Assembly (NCBI RefSeq): GCF_947077765.1
Contig: NZ_CAMTTF010000003.1
Span: forward strand, 310,001 to 374,000
DNA length: 64,000 bases
Origin: Salinibacter grassmerensis
GTDB lineage: Bacteria > Bacteroidota > Rhodothermia > Rhodothermales > Salinibacteraceae
Reading direction: 5' to 3'
Shown: positions 37,072 to 45,890 of the stretch, piece by piece
Position numbering within the stretch: the stretch's first letter is position 1
Layout of the letters: each line of letters begins with the position of its first letter
Notes under the pieces: generated by a model
The model's input: only the letters and a program-made list of their open reading frames with translations
Told to the model about the DNA's origin: nothing
Databases searched by the model: none
Translations under genes and position numbers: made by a program

Positions 37072-37668
37072 TTACGACTGATCGGTGGACGCACCGTCGC
37101 CCCCACTGCCCCCGGGGCTCCACGTGTCTTCCTGGACGCCAACCTCTCGGTTGGCCCAGCGGGCCAGCACAAAGAGGAGATCGGACAGTCGGTTGAGGTA
37201 GACAATGACCTGCTCGTTGATGGGCGTCGAGGTTTTGGCCTCGACGCTGCGGCGCTCCGCACGGCGGCACACGGTCCGGGCGGAGTGGAGCGACGCCCCG
37301 GCCGGCGCCCCGCCCGGCAGGATAAAGCGCTTCAGATCCGGCAGGTCCGCCTCGAACCGATCGATCCGTTCCTCAAGCGCCTCGATATGGGTGTCCTCAA
37401 TGCGTTCCACAACCGGCTTGGCATCCATCGGCGTGGCCAGATCCGCCCCCACCACGAACAACTCCTCCTGCACGTCCCCCAGAACCGGATCGAGGGTGTC
37501 GTGTCCCGGCTCGCCCTCTAGGTGGGACCGGGCGACGCCGACAATCGAATTGGTCTCGTCGACCGTGCCGTACGCGTCAATGCGAGGATTTCCCTTGCCC
37601 ACCCGTTCTCCCCCGAAGAGAGACGTGGTTCCGTCGTCGCCAGTGCGCGTGTAGATTCGTTTGCTCAT
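37072..37668 (-). CDS. cob(I)alamin adenosyltransferase (PduO type)
   Basis: A 198-residue enzyme of the PduO family. Visible: 'RIYTRTGDDGTTSLFGGERVGKG' at the N-terminus (ATP-binding), 'DAYGTVDETNSIVGVARS' and 'FILPGGAPAGASLHSARTVCRRAERRSV' with the conserved Arg residues. It transfers the adenosyl group of ATP to cob(I)alamin to make coenzyme B12. The ATG at 37668 fits the family. The next gene upstream is a BtuD-like ATPase, which suggests a link to corrinoid uptake. Confidence 0.93.
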   Translation of the reverse strand: MSKRIYTRTGDDGTTSLFGGERVGKGNPRIDAYGTVDETNSIVGVARSHLEGEPGHDTLDPVLGDVQEELFVVGADLATPMDAKPVVERIEDTHIEALEERIDRFEADLPDLKRFILPGGAPAGASLHSARTVCRRAERRSVEAKTSTPINEQVIVYLNRLSDLLFVLARWANREVGVQEDTWSPGGSGGDGASTDQS

Positions 37669-37764
37669 CAAAGAAAATGCATCGGGAAACAGGGGACTAT
37701 AATTGAGCACAGCGTGGCACGGCTGACCTCCGTGTGCGTTTCCAGGGAGGCGACAGCCTGAATA

Positions 37765-38568
37765 CTAACCGGGGACGCGGCTCTCGTCAGACGACGACAC
37801 AGGGCCTAAGTAGTCGATCCGGAGCGTGCCGTCCGGATGCTGATCCAGAGCGACCCGCACCCCGAACACCGAGGCGATGCGCCCCGGCGTCAGGACCGAT
37901 TCTGGAGGCCCCTGGGCTCGCAACTCGCCGTCCGCGACCAGGAGCAGCCGATCCGCGTAGCGGGCCGCCAGTTCCAGGTCGTGTCCGACGGCGAGCACCG
38001 TCCGGCCGGCCTCCGTCTGGGTCCGCACCTGCTCCATGAAGGAGAACTGGTAGTGCACGTCTAAGTGCGCGGTCGGCTCGTCCAGCAGAAACAGGTCCGC
38101 CCCCTGCACAAGGGCCTGTGCCAGAAAGACACGCTGCATCTCACCTCCGCTCAGGGACAGGACCGACCGGTCCGCGAAGCCCCCCAACTCCACCCGGGCA
38201 AGGGCGTCTTGTACGCGCTCCCGGTCCGACTCCCGGTATGGCTGCAGCCAGCCTCGATGCGGGGCCCGACCGAGCAACACGAACTCCTCCACCGAAAAGT
38301 CGAAGGTGAGGGATCGGGCCTGGCGGACGAAGGCCTGCGCCTGTGCTTGCTCCTGAGCACTCATCGTGTCGATGGGCGCGCCCTGGAGCCGAATCTCTCC
38401 GTCAAACGGAATGTGCCCCCCAATTGCCCGCAGAAGGGTCGTTTTGCCCGCTCCGTTGGGCCCGAGAATGCCGACCCACTGCCCGGCCGCAACCTCGAAG
38501 GCCACGTCTCGCAGGATCGTGTGTCCGTCGAGCGTAACGGAAAGCTGATCGACCGAAAGCAGGGCCAC
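37765..38568 (-). CDS. ABC transporter ATP-binding protein, FecCD/BtuCD type
   Basis: A 267-residue ATPase from a GTG start. Walker A is 'ILGPNGAGKTTLL', the signature 'LSGGEMQRVFLAQAL', Walker B 'ADLFLLDEPTAHLD', and the His switch 'VGHDLELAARYADRLLL'. Similarity is to the BtuD/FecE/HmuV group that works with FecCD permeases for cobalamin, haem or siderophores. No permease or substrate-binding protein gene is beside it, so the partners must be elsewhere. Its place next to the cobalamin adenosyltransferase favours cobalamin (inference). Confidence 0.88.
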   Translation of the reverse strand: MALLSVDQLSVTLDGHTILRDVAFEVAAGQWVGILGPNGAGKTTLLRAIGGHIPFDGEIRLQGAPIDTMSAQEQAQAQAFVRQARSLTFDFSVEEFVLLGRAPHRGWLQPYRESDRERVQDALARVELGGFADRSVLSLSGGEMQRVFLAQALVQGADLFLLDEPTAHLDVHYQFSFMEQVRTQTEAGRTVLAVGHDLELAARYADRLLLVADGELRAQGPPESVLTPGRIASVFGVRVALDQHPDGTLRIDYLGPVSSSDESRVPG

Positions 38569-38608
38569 GCAATTGCCGGACGTCAGTACAGGAAGACCGC
38601 ATACTCAT

Positions 38609-39274
38609 CTAGAGGGGCGTCGCCACCAGCACCTCCGACGAGACGCCCCACGCCGTCACTAGGGTATGGGTTCGGACGGACCAGCGGGTTTCGTTCAGGA
38701 GCGGCCGCTGCCGAAGGGGCCGACACCCGCCGACCCACCCCGGACGGATCCGGTGAACGGTGTTCCACAGCCCGCTCACACACCAGGAAAACGGCGACTG
38801 CCCCCAAGTGAGCCCTGCAAGGCAGAGCCGACCGTTCGCACGCAGGAGGCGATGCGCCTCACCAAGAAGTGTCCGGGCGTCGTCTCGCGACAGGAGGTCC
38901 AGCAGGTAGGTCGCCACCACGCGATCGTACGCTCCATCCGGATCGTCGAACGTGAGGCCGCCGTCGGTTTCGTGGACGGCCGCACGATTTCCAAACGCCC
39001 CGAGGCGGGCCCGGGCGATCCGCACCATCGTCCCGCTGAGATCGTATCCCGCGTAGCGCGCCGCCGACGGACAGTGGTTTTGCAGGAGACGCTCGGCGAG
39101 TTTTCCGGTGCCGCATCCAACCTCGACCACCGACCGGGCGTCCGCAAAGCCCCCACCGGCCACGAGCGCGTCAAAGGCGGGCGCCTCGTAGAACGCCTGG
39201 GTGTCCTGCCATGCCCCAACCCGGTCGTAGACGGCCTCGACGTCCGAGCGCGAAAGCGTTCGGTGGGTAGTCAT
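38609..39274 (-). CDS. class I SAM-dependent methyltransferase
   Basis: A 221-residue protein. SAM motif I is 'VVEVGCGTGKLAERLL', motif II 'YAGYDLSGTMVRIARARLG', then 'DRVVATYLLDLLS' and 'LLRANGRLCLAGLTWG'. It fits the methyltransf_11/25 class, similar to UbiE-type small-molecule methyltransferases. The substrate is unknown. The ATG at 39274 is used. It lies between the ABC ATPase and def on the same strand. Confidence 0.85.
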   Translation of the reverse strand: MTTHRTLSRSDVEAVYDRVGAWQDTQAFYEAPAFDALVAGGGFADARSVVEVGCGTGKLAERLLQNHCPSAARYAGYDLSGTMVRIARARLGAFGNRAAVHETDGGLTFDDPDGAYDRVVATYLLDLLSRDDARTLLGEAHRLLRANGRLCLAGLTWGQSPFSWCVSGLWNTVHRIRPGWVGGCRPLRQRPLLNETRWSVRTHTLVTAWGVSSEVLVATPL

Positions 39275-39334
39275 ATCGCGGATCCACGATGGCCCGATCA
39301 AACGGACGCCCCTGCTCCCTCGGCGGGGTCCGTC

Positions 39335-39922
39335 TTACCGGGACGGAACGGTTTCATCGTCCTTCGTCACAAGCGGGTAGTCGGCCTCCACCTCCCCGTT
39401 GACCATCTCCCGCAGGGGACGGCGGAGCAGCCGCTTGCGGAAGCTGCTGAGATAGTCGGTAAAGAGGACGCCGTCAAGGTGATCGCGCTCGTGTTGCAGG
39501 ACCCGGGACAGCATGCCCCCAGCCTCCACTTCCTGCTCCTCGAACTGGCGATCCCGGTAGCGCATCCGGATCCGTTCAGGGCGGGCCACAGCCTCGCGCA
39601 CCTCCGGAATCGACAGGCAGCCTTCCTCCATTTCCGCGGCGTCGTCGCTCTCCTCGACGATCTCGGGGTTGATGAAGACCATCGGCTGGGGCGGGAGCGG
39701 CTCCCCCGCCTCCGCAATGTCATCGGCCATTGGGGTCAGGTCCACCACAAAGAGGCGCTCGGTACGTCCAACCTGGGGCGCCGCCAGCCCGATGCCGGCG
39801 GCGTTGTGCATCGTCTCGATCATGTTGTCGATGAGCTCCTGAAGCGCCTCCGTGTTCTCCTGCACGGGGTCGGTCTCTTCCCGAAGCGCCTCGTGGCCGT
39901 AGACGTATATCGGCAGTATCAT
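39335..39922 (-). CDS. def: peptide deformylase
   Basis: A 195-residue metallohydrolase. The three conserved motifs are present: GIGLAAPQVG (residues 43-52), EEGCLSIPEV (99-108, metal-ligand Cys102) and QHERDHLDGV (143-152, His144 and His148 with catalytic Glu145). It removes the formyl group from nascent N-terminal methionine. An insertion of about 10 residues ('ADDIAEAGEPLPPQP') lies between the first and second motifs. Confidence 0.96.
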   Translation of the reverse strand: MILPIYVYGHEALREETDPVQENTEALQELIDNMIETMHNAAGIGLAAPQVGRTERLFVVDLTPMADDIAEAGEPLPPQPMVFINPEIVEESDDAAEMEEGCLSIPEVREAVARPERIRMRYRDRQFEEQEVEAGGMLSRVLQHERDHLDGVLFTDYLSSFRKRLLRRPLREMVNGEVEADYPLVTKDDETVPSR

Positions 39923-40060
39923 AGGCGAAGGGGGTTGCCAAGAAACTGTGTATGTATTGGTGCAACGGGGGCATGCACGAGGAAGTGCCGGCGATATGCC
40001 TCTCCAAAGCAGAAATCCGGCAAACTCTTCAGGGCCCGCCCGGCTCCCGTTCGTTCCGTC

Positions 40061-40405
40061 CTACTCCCGCCCGTAGTCGTCCTCCAGCCGAACGATGTCG
40101 TCCTCCACGCAACGGCCCATCTGCGTCTCGATGAAGACGAGCGGCCCGTCGCCGTCATTCTCGATGCGGTGAACGTCGCCCTCATCGATAAAGCAGGTGT
40201 CTCCCTCCGACACCTCAATTTCCTCCTCGTTGCGCGTGAAGACGCCCGATCCCCGAACGACGACCCAGTGTTCTTTTCGGTGCTCGTGTTTTTGTAGGGA
40301 GAGCCGCTGGTTGGGATGCACAATGATGCGCTTCACACGATACCCCGGCTCGTTCAGGTATTCCTCCCAGCGGCCCCAGGGACGGTCGTCGGCGTCGAGA
40401 AACAT
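40061..40405 (-). CDS. cupin-domain protein, mannose-6-phosphate isomerase type II-like
   Basis: A 114-residue single-domain cupin. It begins 'DDRPWGRWEEYLNEPGYRVKRIIVHPNQRLSLQKHEHRKEHWVVVRGSGVF' in nature of motif order: 'RPWG', 'QKHEHRKEHW' (metal-binding His residues) and 'EGDTCFIDEGDVHRIEN' (second cupin motif). It resembles the isomerase domain of bifunctional mannose-1-phosphate guanylyltransferase/PMI but stands alone. It probably isomerises mannose-6-phosphate, or may only bind a sugar. The ATG at 40405 is preferred to a TTG at 40438. Confidence 0.85.
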   Translation of the reverse strand: MFLDADDRPWGRWEEYLNEPGYRVKRIIVHPNQRLSLQKHEHRKEHWVVVRGSGVFTRNEEEIEVSEGDTCFIDEGDVHRIENDGDGPLVFIETQMGRCVEDDIVRLEDDYGRE

Positions 40406-40483
40406 GAAGGGATCGTCGATTGGTGAGCGAAAAAACAAAGAAGAGGAGTCAGCACCGCGCTCTGCGCGGCGGTTGGCGTCGGT

Positions 40484-42430
40484 CTAGGCCGGGGCTTCCA
40501 CGGGGGCCTCAGCCGTGTCCACGGGCGTGCCGACCAGTTTCAGCAGGCCATACAGGAGCCCCGCGCCCACCAGGAGCCCGACCCACCACGGCATGCCGAA
40601 GCCGACGGGCAGTGTGCCGACCAAGATGGCCACGGTGCCGACGCTGAGCGCGTACGGCAGTTGCGTGCGCACGTGCTCCACGTGGTCACAGCCGCTGGCC
40701 ATCGATGAGAGGATCGTCGTGTCCGAAATCGGCGAACAGTGATCTCCCCATACCGATCCGGCCAGGACACACGACACCGCCGAATACAGGATGTGGTAGT
40801 GCGCCGGGGCGTCCATTCCATTCTGTGCGAGGACCGCCCACACCAGCGGGACCACCAGCGGCATGAGGATGCCCATGGTGCCCCAGCTCGATCCGGTCGC
40901 GAAGGCCGTCGCGGCCGCAAGCACGAAGATCAGTGCCGGCACCGCCCCGGGGGGAAGCCACTCACCAAGGACCGACACGAGATAGTCGGCCGTGTGCAGC
41001 ACTTCCGTGATGTTGGACAGGGCCCAGGCAAGCACGAGGATGATCATCGCAAACAACATGGACTTGAGCCCCTCGTACCAGGCCTCCACCGTCTGCTCCA
41101 GATCGAGGATGCCCTGTCCGATGGAGAGCGCCGCCGCAACCAGGACCCCGAGTATCGACCCCCACATCAGAGCGGTGTATGAGTTCGCCTCCCCGATAAT
41201 GTCCCGCAGAGGCGCATCCACCCCAGCGGCCTGGACGCCCGTGGCGTACAGCCCACCGAGCACCCCTCCCACCAGCACCAGAATCGGGATGACCGCGTTG
41301 ACGGCCCGGTACGGCGTCCCGTCCGGGGGCTGCAGCTCTTCTCCTTCCGAGGCCGCCTCGTCGACCTTCGCTTCCTTGCCCAGCACCTCGCCCGTCTCGC
41401 GGGCCCGCTTCTCCGCGTGGTACATTGGCCCGAAGTCGAGGCCCGTGTAGGCCACGAGGAAGACGAAGAACAGCGCGAGGAGCGGATAAAAGTTATAGGG
41501 GAGCGAGCTCAGGAATACCGAGTAGGCCCCTTGGGCAAACCCGTCGATGTTCTGGATGGCGGTGCCCAAAAGGCCCACCTGGTACCCGATCCACGTGGTG
41601 ACGAACGCGAGGGTCGCCATGGGGGCCGCGGTCGAGTCCACGACATAGGCCAGCTTCTCGCGGGAAATGCGAAGCCGGTCGGTCACCGGGCGCATGGTGT
41701 TGCCCACGATCAGGGTGTTGGCGTAGTCGTCGAAGAAAATACTCACACCCAGCACCCCAGTCACGACCTGCCCCCGCTTCGAGTTGCTGGCCCACCCTGT
41801 CAGTCGCTCTACAATCCCGAGCGTGCCCCCGTTCTTGGAAATGATGCCCACCATGCCCCCAATCATGAGGGAAAACAGGATGATGGACACGTGGCTGGAG
41901 CTGGACATCGCGTTCAGCACGTAGACCTGAAAGCTGTCCAGCAGGCCCTTGAACGCGCCCCAGGGCGTAAAGCCGATGGCGGTGACCGCGCCCACCCAGA
42001 CCCCAAAGAACAACGCCGGGACCACGCGCCGGTACAGCAGCGCCATCCCGATTGCCAGGAGGGGCGGCAGGATAGAGAGCCAGCCCGGGATGGTTCTGGT
42101 CGTGGTTGAGCGCAGCACCGCATCGTTGGCCACGACCTCGACGGGAGCACTCCCGCTCGACGAGACCGAGACCCCGTCCGCGGTCCACGCCCCCCTGGCC
42201 GCGTCGTACGAAAGCGCGAACGTGGCCCCTGCCACCCGCAGCGTCGGCGACCCCGGGGCGGCCAGCGAGGAGTCCCCGGGCACCGACACCGAAAACTCGA
42301 TCCCGCTCAGGACCGGGTCCGGGACGTCAATCTCGCCGTCTTGGGCGGCGGCCGGCGTCGTGCTCCCCCAGAGACACAACAAACCCGCAAGCAGAAGAAA
42401 GGTACGGGGAAACGAAGCGAGATGAGCCAT
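40484..42430 (-). CDS. nhaC: Na+/H+ antiporter, NhaC family, with exported N-terminal domain
   Basis: A 648-residue membrane protein. A signal peptide (ending TPAAAQ) is followed by an extracytoplasmic beta domain of about 80 residues. About a dozen hydrophobic helices follow from residue about 115, with the NhaC-type segments 'SIILFSLMIGGMVGIISKNGG', 'GVSIFFDDYANTLIVGNTMRPVTD' and 'ATGSSWGTMGILMPLVVPL'. NhaC antiporters usually have 460-490 residues, so the exported N-domain is extra. It exchanges Na+ for H+ and so serves salt and pH balance in a halophile. Confidence 0.9.
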   Translation of the reverse strand: MAHLASFPRTFLLLAGLLCLWGSTTPAAAQDGEIDVPDPVLSGIEFSVSVPGDSSLAAPGSPTLRVAGATFALSYDAARGAWTADGVSVSSSGSAPVEVVANDAVLRSTTTRTIPGWLSILPPLLAIGMALLYRRVVPALFFGVWVGAVTAIGFTPWGAFKGLLDSFQVYVLNAMSSSSHVSIILFSLMIGGMVGIISKNGGTLGIVERLTGWASNSKRGQVVTGVLGVSIFFDDYANTLIVGNTMRPVTDRLRISREKLAYVVDSTAAPMATLAFVTTWIGYQVGLLGTAIQNIDGFAQGAYSVFLSSLPYNFYPLLALFFVFLVAYTGLDFGPMYHAEKRARETGEVLGKEAKVDEAASEGEELQPPDGTPYRAVNAVIPILVLVGGVLGGLYATGVQAAGVDAPLRDIIGEANSYTALMWGSILGVLVAAALSIGQGILDLEQTVEAWYEGLKSMLFAMIILVLAWALSNITEVLHTADYLVSVLGEWLPPGAVPALIFVLAAATAFATGSSWGTMGILMPLVVPLVWAVLAQNGMDAPAHYHILYSAVSCVLAGSVWGDHCSPISDTTILSSMASGCDHVEHVRTQLPYALSVGTVAILVGTLPVGFGMPWWVGLLVGAGLLYGLLKLVGTPVDTAEAPVEAPA

Positions 42431-42447
42431 CGGTCAGCGTCCCTCGG

Positions 42448-43077
42448 TCACGATCGCGTTCCAAAGATCCGGTCCCCCGCGTCCCCTAAGCCGGGGCGAA
42501 TGAAGGCATTGTCGTCCAACTCGCGGTCCAGCACCGCCGTCACGACGGGCACGTCCGGGTGCTCCTCGCGGAGCTTCCTCACGCCCTCGGGCGCCGCCAC
42601 CAGGCACGCGAAGGTGAAATCCTGCCCCCCTTCTTCCTTCAGGTGGTCGATGGCGAAGGACGCACTGCCCCCTGTGGCCAGCATCGGGTCCACCACAAAC
42701 ACATGGGCGCTCTCGATGCTCGACGGAATGTTGCTGTAGTAGTCGACAGGCCGGTAGGTCTCCTCGTCGCGCTGCATCCCGAGATGGCCCACCCGGGCCT
42801 CCGGCACGTACCGCACGAACCCGTCCACCATCCCAAGCCCGGCCCGCATGATGGGCACAACCATCACCTCCTCGGCAATCTCGTAGCCCGTCGTGGGCTC
42901 CATCGGCGTTTCGATGGTCGTCTCCTGCAGCTCGATGTCCCGCATCGCTTCGTAGGCCAGAATCGCCGCCGCGTCGGACACGGTCTTCCGGAACTGGCCG
43001 TGCGGCGTCTCGTCGCGGCGCAGGAGGGTTAGGTCACGCTTCAAGAGAGGGTGGTCGACAACGGTCAGGTTCTCCAT
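42448..43077 (-). CDS. upp: uracil phosphoribosyltransferase
   Basis: A 209-residue phosphoribosyltransferase. Visible: 'HPLLKRDLTLLRRDET', 'VVPIMRAGLGMVDGFVRYVPEARVGHLGMQRDEET' and the PRPP loop 'VFVVDPMLATGGSASFAIDHL'. The C-terminal 'FIRPGLGDAGDRIFGT' is typical. It makes UMP from uracil and PRPP (salvage). The ATG at 43077 matches the family start. It lies between the AGCS symporter and NhaC genes on the same strand. Confidence 0.96.
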   Translation of the reverse strand: MENLTVVDHPLLKRDLTLLRRDETPHGQFRKTVSDAAAILAYEAMRDIELQETTIETPMEPTTGYEIAEEVMVVPIMRAGLGMVDGFVRYVPEARVGHLGMQRDEETYRPVDYYSNIPSSIESAHVFVVDPMLATGGSASFAIDHLKEEGGQDFTFACLVAAPEGVRKLREEHPDVPVVTAVLDRELDDNAFIRPGLGDAGDRIFGTRS

Positions 43078-43155
43078 AAGGGATTGAGCATGGTGCAGAC
43101 AGCACGATCGACGTGGCGCAACAGGGAAAAGGCTGCGCCCCCGTCTCCTCACCCA

Positions 43156-44910
43156 TCACGTCTCCGACTCCTCCAGCCACGGCTTCCGAGCCCCATAGTC
43201 GTCGGTGATTTCTTTCACCTTGTCCGTCAGCAGGATCACGCCAATCAGGTTCGGCACAATCACAATCCCGAGGGCAATGTCCCCGATGGTCCAGATGGTC
43301 GTGAGGGCCGTGACCGCGCCGGTAAAGTTCATGAGCACGAAGACGACCTTGTACGGGAAGATCGCCCGCTCGCCGAGCAAGTAGTAGGCGCACCGGTCGC
43401 CGTAGTAGCTCCACGAAATAGAGGTCGAGATGGCAAAGAGCAGCACGCTCAGGATGACGACGTACCCGCCCCAGTCGCCAAGCGGGGAGAGGCCGCGCTC
43501 AAAGGCAAGGCGGGTGAGGGGGGCGCCGCTGCGCACCCCTTCTCCGTACAAGACCTCGTACTCGGTCCCGTCGTCGGCCACGGCCATATTTCTCGATGGA
43601 TAGAGCGTGCCCGTGAAGGGCTCCTGGAGGTCCTCCGCGTCGTCGCAGTCGCTTGCGCACGACGTGTAGAAGGAGCTCACCACGGCCTGGCGCCAGGCAA
43701 ACTGCGCGTCTTCGTCGGGGTTGGGCACCTGCTGCTCGCCGTTCTCAATTCGGATCTCCTCGGGCGTGTTGGAGCTGGGGAAGATGCCGCCCTCATTCTC
43801 CACCCGGTACTCCGCATTGCCGGAGTCAAAGTTGAACTCCGTGGGCACCTCAGCCCCCCAGGCCCCACTTACGAGAATGGCCAGGCAGGTGAGCGTGACG
43901 ACCGTGATCGTATCGATGAACGGCTCCAGAAGAGCCACCACGCCCTCTGAGGCGGGCTCGTCGGTTTTGGCGGCCGAGTGGGCGATGGGCGCCGAGCCCA
44001 TGCCGGCCTCGTTGGAAAAGAGGCCGCGCTGCACCCCGTAGGTAAACGTCAGTAAGAAGGCCCCAGCCCCAGTCCCCGCCACCCCCGCGGACGGATTGAA
44101 GGCGTTCGTGAAGACGCTTCCGAGCGTCGGAAGAATCTCCGTGTAGTTGAAGGCAAGGACGAGGAGCGCGCCGATGACGTATGCCGCGGCCATGACGGGC
44201 ACGAGGATGCCCGTGACGCGCCCAATCGCGGTCACGCCCCCAAGGATGACGAGGGCAATGATGGCGGCCAGCACGAGTCCCGAGAGCCACACCGCTACGC
44301 CAAACTCCGCGTTCATGACGTCGGCCACCGTGTTCGACTGCACCGCGTTTCCGGTGAGGAAGGAGGTGATCATCAGCATCACGGCAAAGAAAACCGCCAG
44401 GGGCTTCCAGTTCTCGCCCAGCCCCTTTTCGATGTAGTACATCGGCCCCCCGGCCACAGTCCCCTTCCAGGTCTGCTGCCAGGTGCCCTTCTCCGCCTCC
44501 GTCGGCTCCTCGACGTTGCGGTAGAACTGCGCGATGGTCACCTCGCTGTACTTGGTGGCCATTCCGAGGATGCCGGTGACCCACATCCACAACAGGGCCC
44601 CCGGGCCGCCTACGTGGATGGCAAGAGCCGCCCCGGCAATGTTTCCGATGCCGAGGGTGGCCGAGAGGGCCGTTGTGAGGGCTTGGAAGTGCGACACGTC
44701 GCCGGGATCATCCGGATCGTCGTACGTGCCGGAGGTAACGGCAATGCCGTGTGGAAACTGGCGGATCTGGACGAAGGCCAGCCGAAGGGTGAAGTAGATG
44801 CCTGCTCCCAGCAGTAGCAGCACCACCCAGGGGATGTATTGCCCACCCCCAATCGGGATGCCGTAGGTCCAAACCACATCGTAGAGGGTGTCGACAATCG
44901 TTTGCAGCAT
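43156..44910 (-). CDS. sodium:alanine symporter family (AGCS) protein with large extracytoplasmic insert
   Basis: A 584-residue carrier. AGCS signatures: 'FQALTTALSATLGIGNIAGAALAI', 'PGALLWMWVTGILGMATKYSE', 'TFTYGVQRGLFSNEAGMGSAPIAHSAAKTD' and 'LFAISTSISWSYYGDRCAYYL'. It imports alanine or glycine with Na+. The family usually has 440-500 residues. Here about 120 residues between the helices near positions 350 and 477 form an acidic, hydrophilic loop with a Cys pair 'SCASDC'. The ATG at 44910 starts the protein; the long open frame upstream is not protein-like. Confidence 0.93.
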   Translation of the reverse strand: MLQTIVDTLYDVVWTYGIPIGGGQYIPWVVLLLLGAGIYFTLRLAFVQIRQFPHGIAVTSGTYDDPDDPGDVSHFQALTTALSATLGIGNIAGAALAIHVGGPGALLWMWVTGILGMATKYSEVTIAQFYRNVEEPTEAEKGTWQQTWKGTVAGGPMYYIEKGLGENWKPLAVFFAVMLMITSFLTGNAVQSNTVADVMNAEFGVAVWLSGLVLAAIIALVILGGVTAIGRVTGILVPVMAAAYVIGALLVLAFNYTEILPTLGSVFTNAFNPSAGVAGTGAGAFLLTFTYGVQRGLFSNEAGMGSAPIAHSAAKTDEPASEGVVALLEPFIDTITVVTLTCLAILVSGAWGAEVPTEFNFDSGNAEYRVENEGGIFPSSNTPEEIRIENGEQQVPNPDEDAQFAWRQAVVSSFYTSCASDCDDAEDLQEPFTGTLYPSRNMAVADDGTEYEVLYGEGVRSGAPLTRLAFERGLSPLGDWGGYVVILSVLLFAISTSISWSYYGDRCAYYLLGERAIFPYKVVFVLMNFTGAVTALTTIWTIGDIALGIVIVPNLIGVILLTDKVKEITDDYGARKPWLEESET

Positions 44911-45890
44911 AAGGTCAGCGCAGTGACACGGCAGTAAGTACGCGAAAACATGCAGTCGTGCACCGGAGGCCCGTAGAGGGGTGGCTCCGAGACTCATACG
45001 CAGGACCCCACGATCATTGCCGGGGCCGACGATCCTCTTTTTTTGGAACGCCGTTGGAATATAGGAGGTGGGATGCGTCTGCGCAAACGCGCCCGGTTTT
45101 CCACGTCGGAAGGCGGAATACTGGCGATGGATGCCGGCGCTCTTCCTGCGTTCGATCGGCTTCGGTCCTCCCGCGGCACGGCGCGTCCGCCGCTTCACGG
45201 AGCGCTGCGGGGCCGGGTCAACGGGGATCGGAAGGCATCCAGAGTGCGCCGTCCCTGTCAGAACGGGAAGCGCGCACTGGCAGAGGACGAACGACACCTT
45301 ACGGTTGAGGCCGGAGACAAGTGGTTGCCCCATTCACACGCAGCCGCCCTCTTTGGGCGTCGGAGTGAGGTGGCATCGTATACTTCGGGAGCGGACGACG
45401 AGGCGGGGTCAATCGATTCCGGAAAATCCTGTAATCGATGACTGGAGGCAGGTCCGACGCCGGATTTTCGTCGGGCAGACATGTGTTTTGCCCGTTTGTG
45501 CGTCTAAACGTCAACATCGTCAACGAAGCCGCCCACATTGTCTCGAATTGACTTTTCGTGCCGGCCCACTAGGCTCCCCTTCCCCTGCTCCAAACTCAAA
45601 CTGCGCGTCCACGACGGCCTGGTGCGCAGGCCGACGTACCATTCACCGAGCGCCGGTGGGGAAGCGATCTCCCCCTCCACCGCATGTGCCCGTCTCACTA
45701 CGGACGGCAGAGCCGACCGCAATGACCGCCTCCGCACACCGCTGCGTACAGGAAGACATCGGGGAGGGAATCCACGAATCTCCGGCTCTCGGGGTCGCGA
45801 AAAGATATGTGGCACTGGTGGTTTGGGCCGCCCGGCGGCCCGTCTTCGCTTTTTCCGTATGCATACGTCCTTCTCCTACATCACTCCCCT
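44911..45890. other. 980-base intergenic region, no gene seen
   Basis: This lies between the divergent AGCS symporter and galT genes. Several open frames exist on both strands, but none has plausible protein composition, start context or family similarity. No tRNA, tmRNA or RNase P signature was recognised. It probably contains two divergent promoters and possibly an unseen small RNA or decayed gene. Confidence 0.4.
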
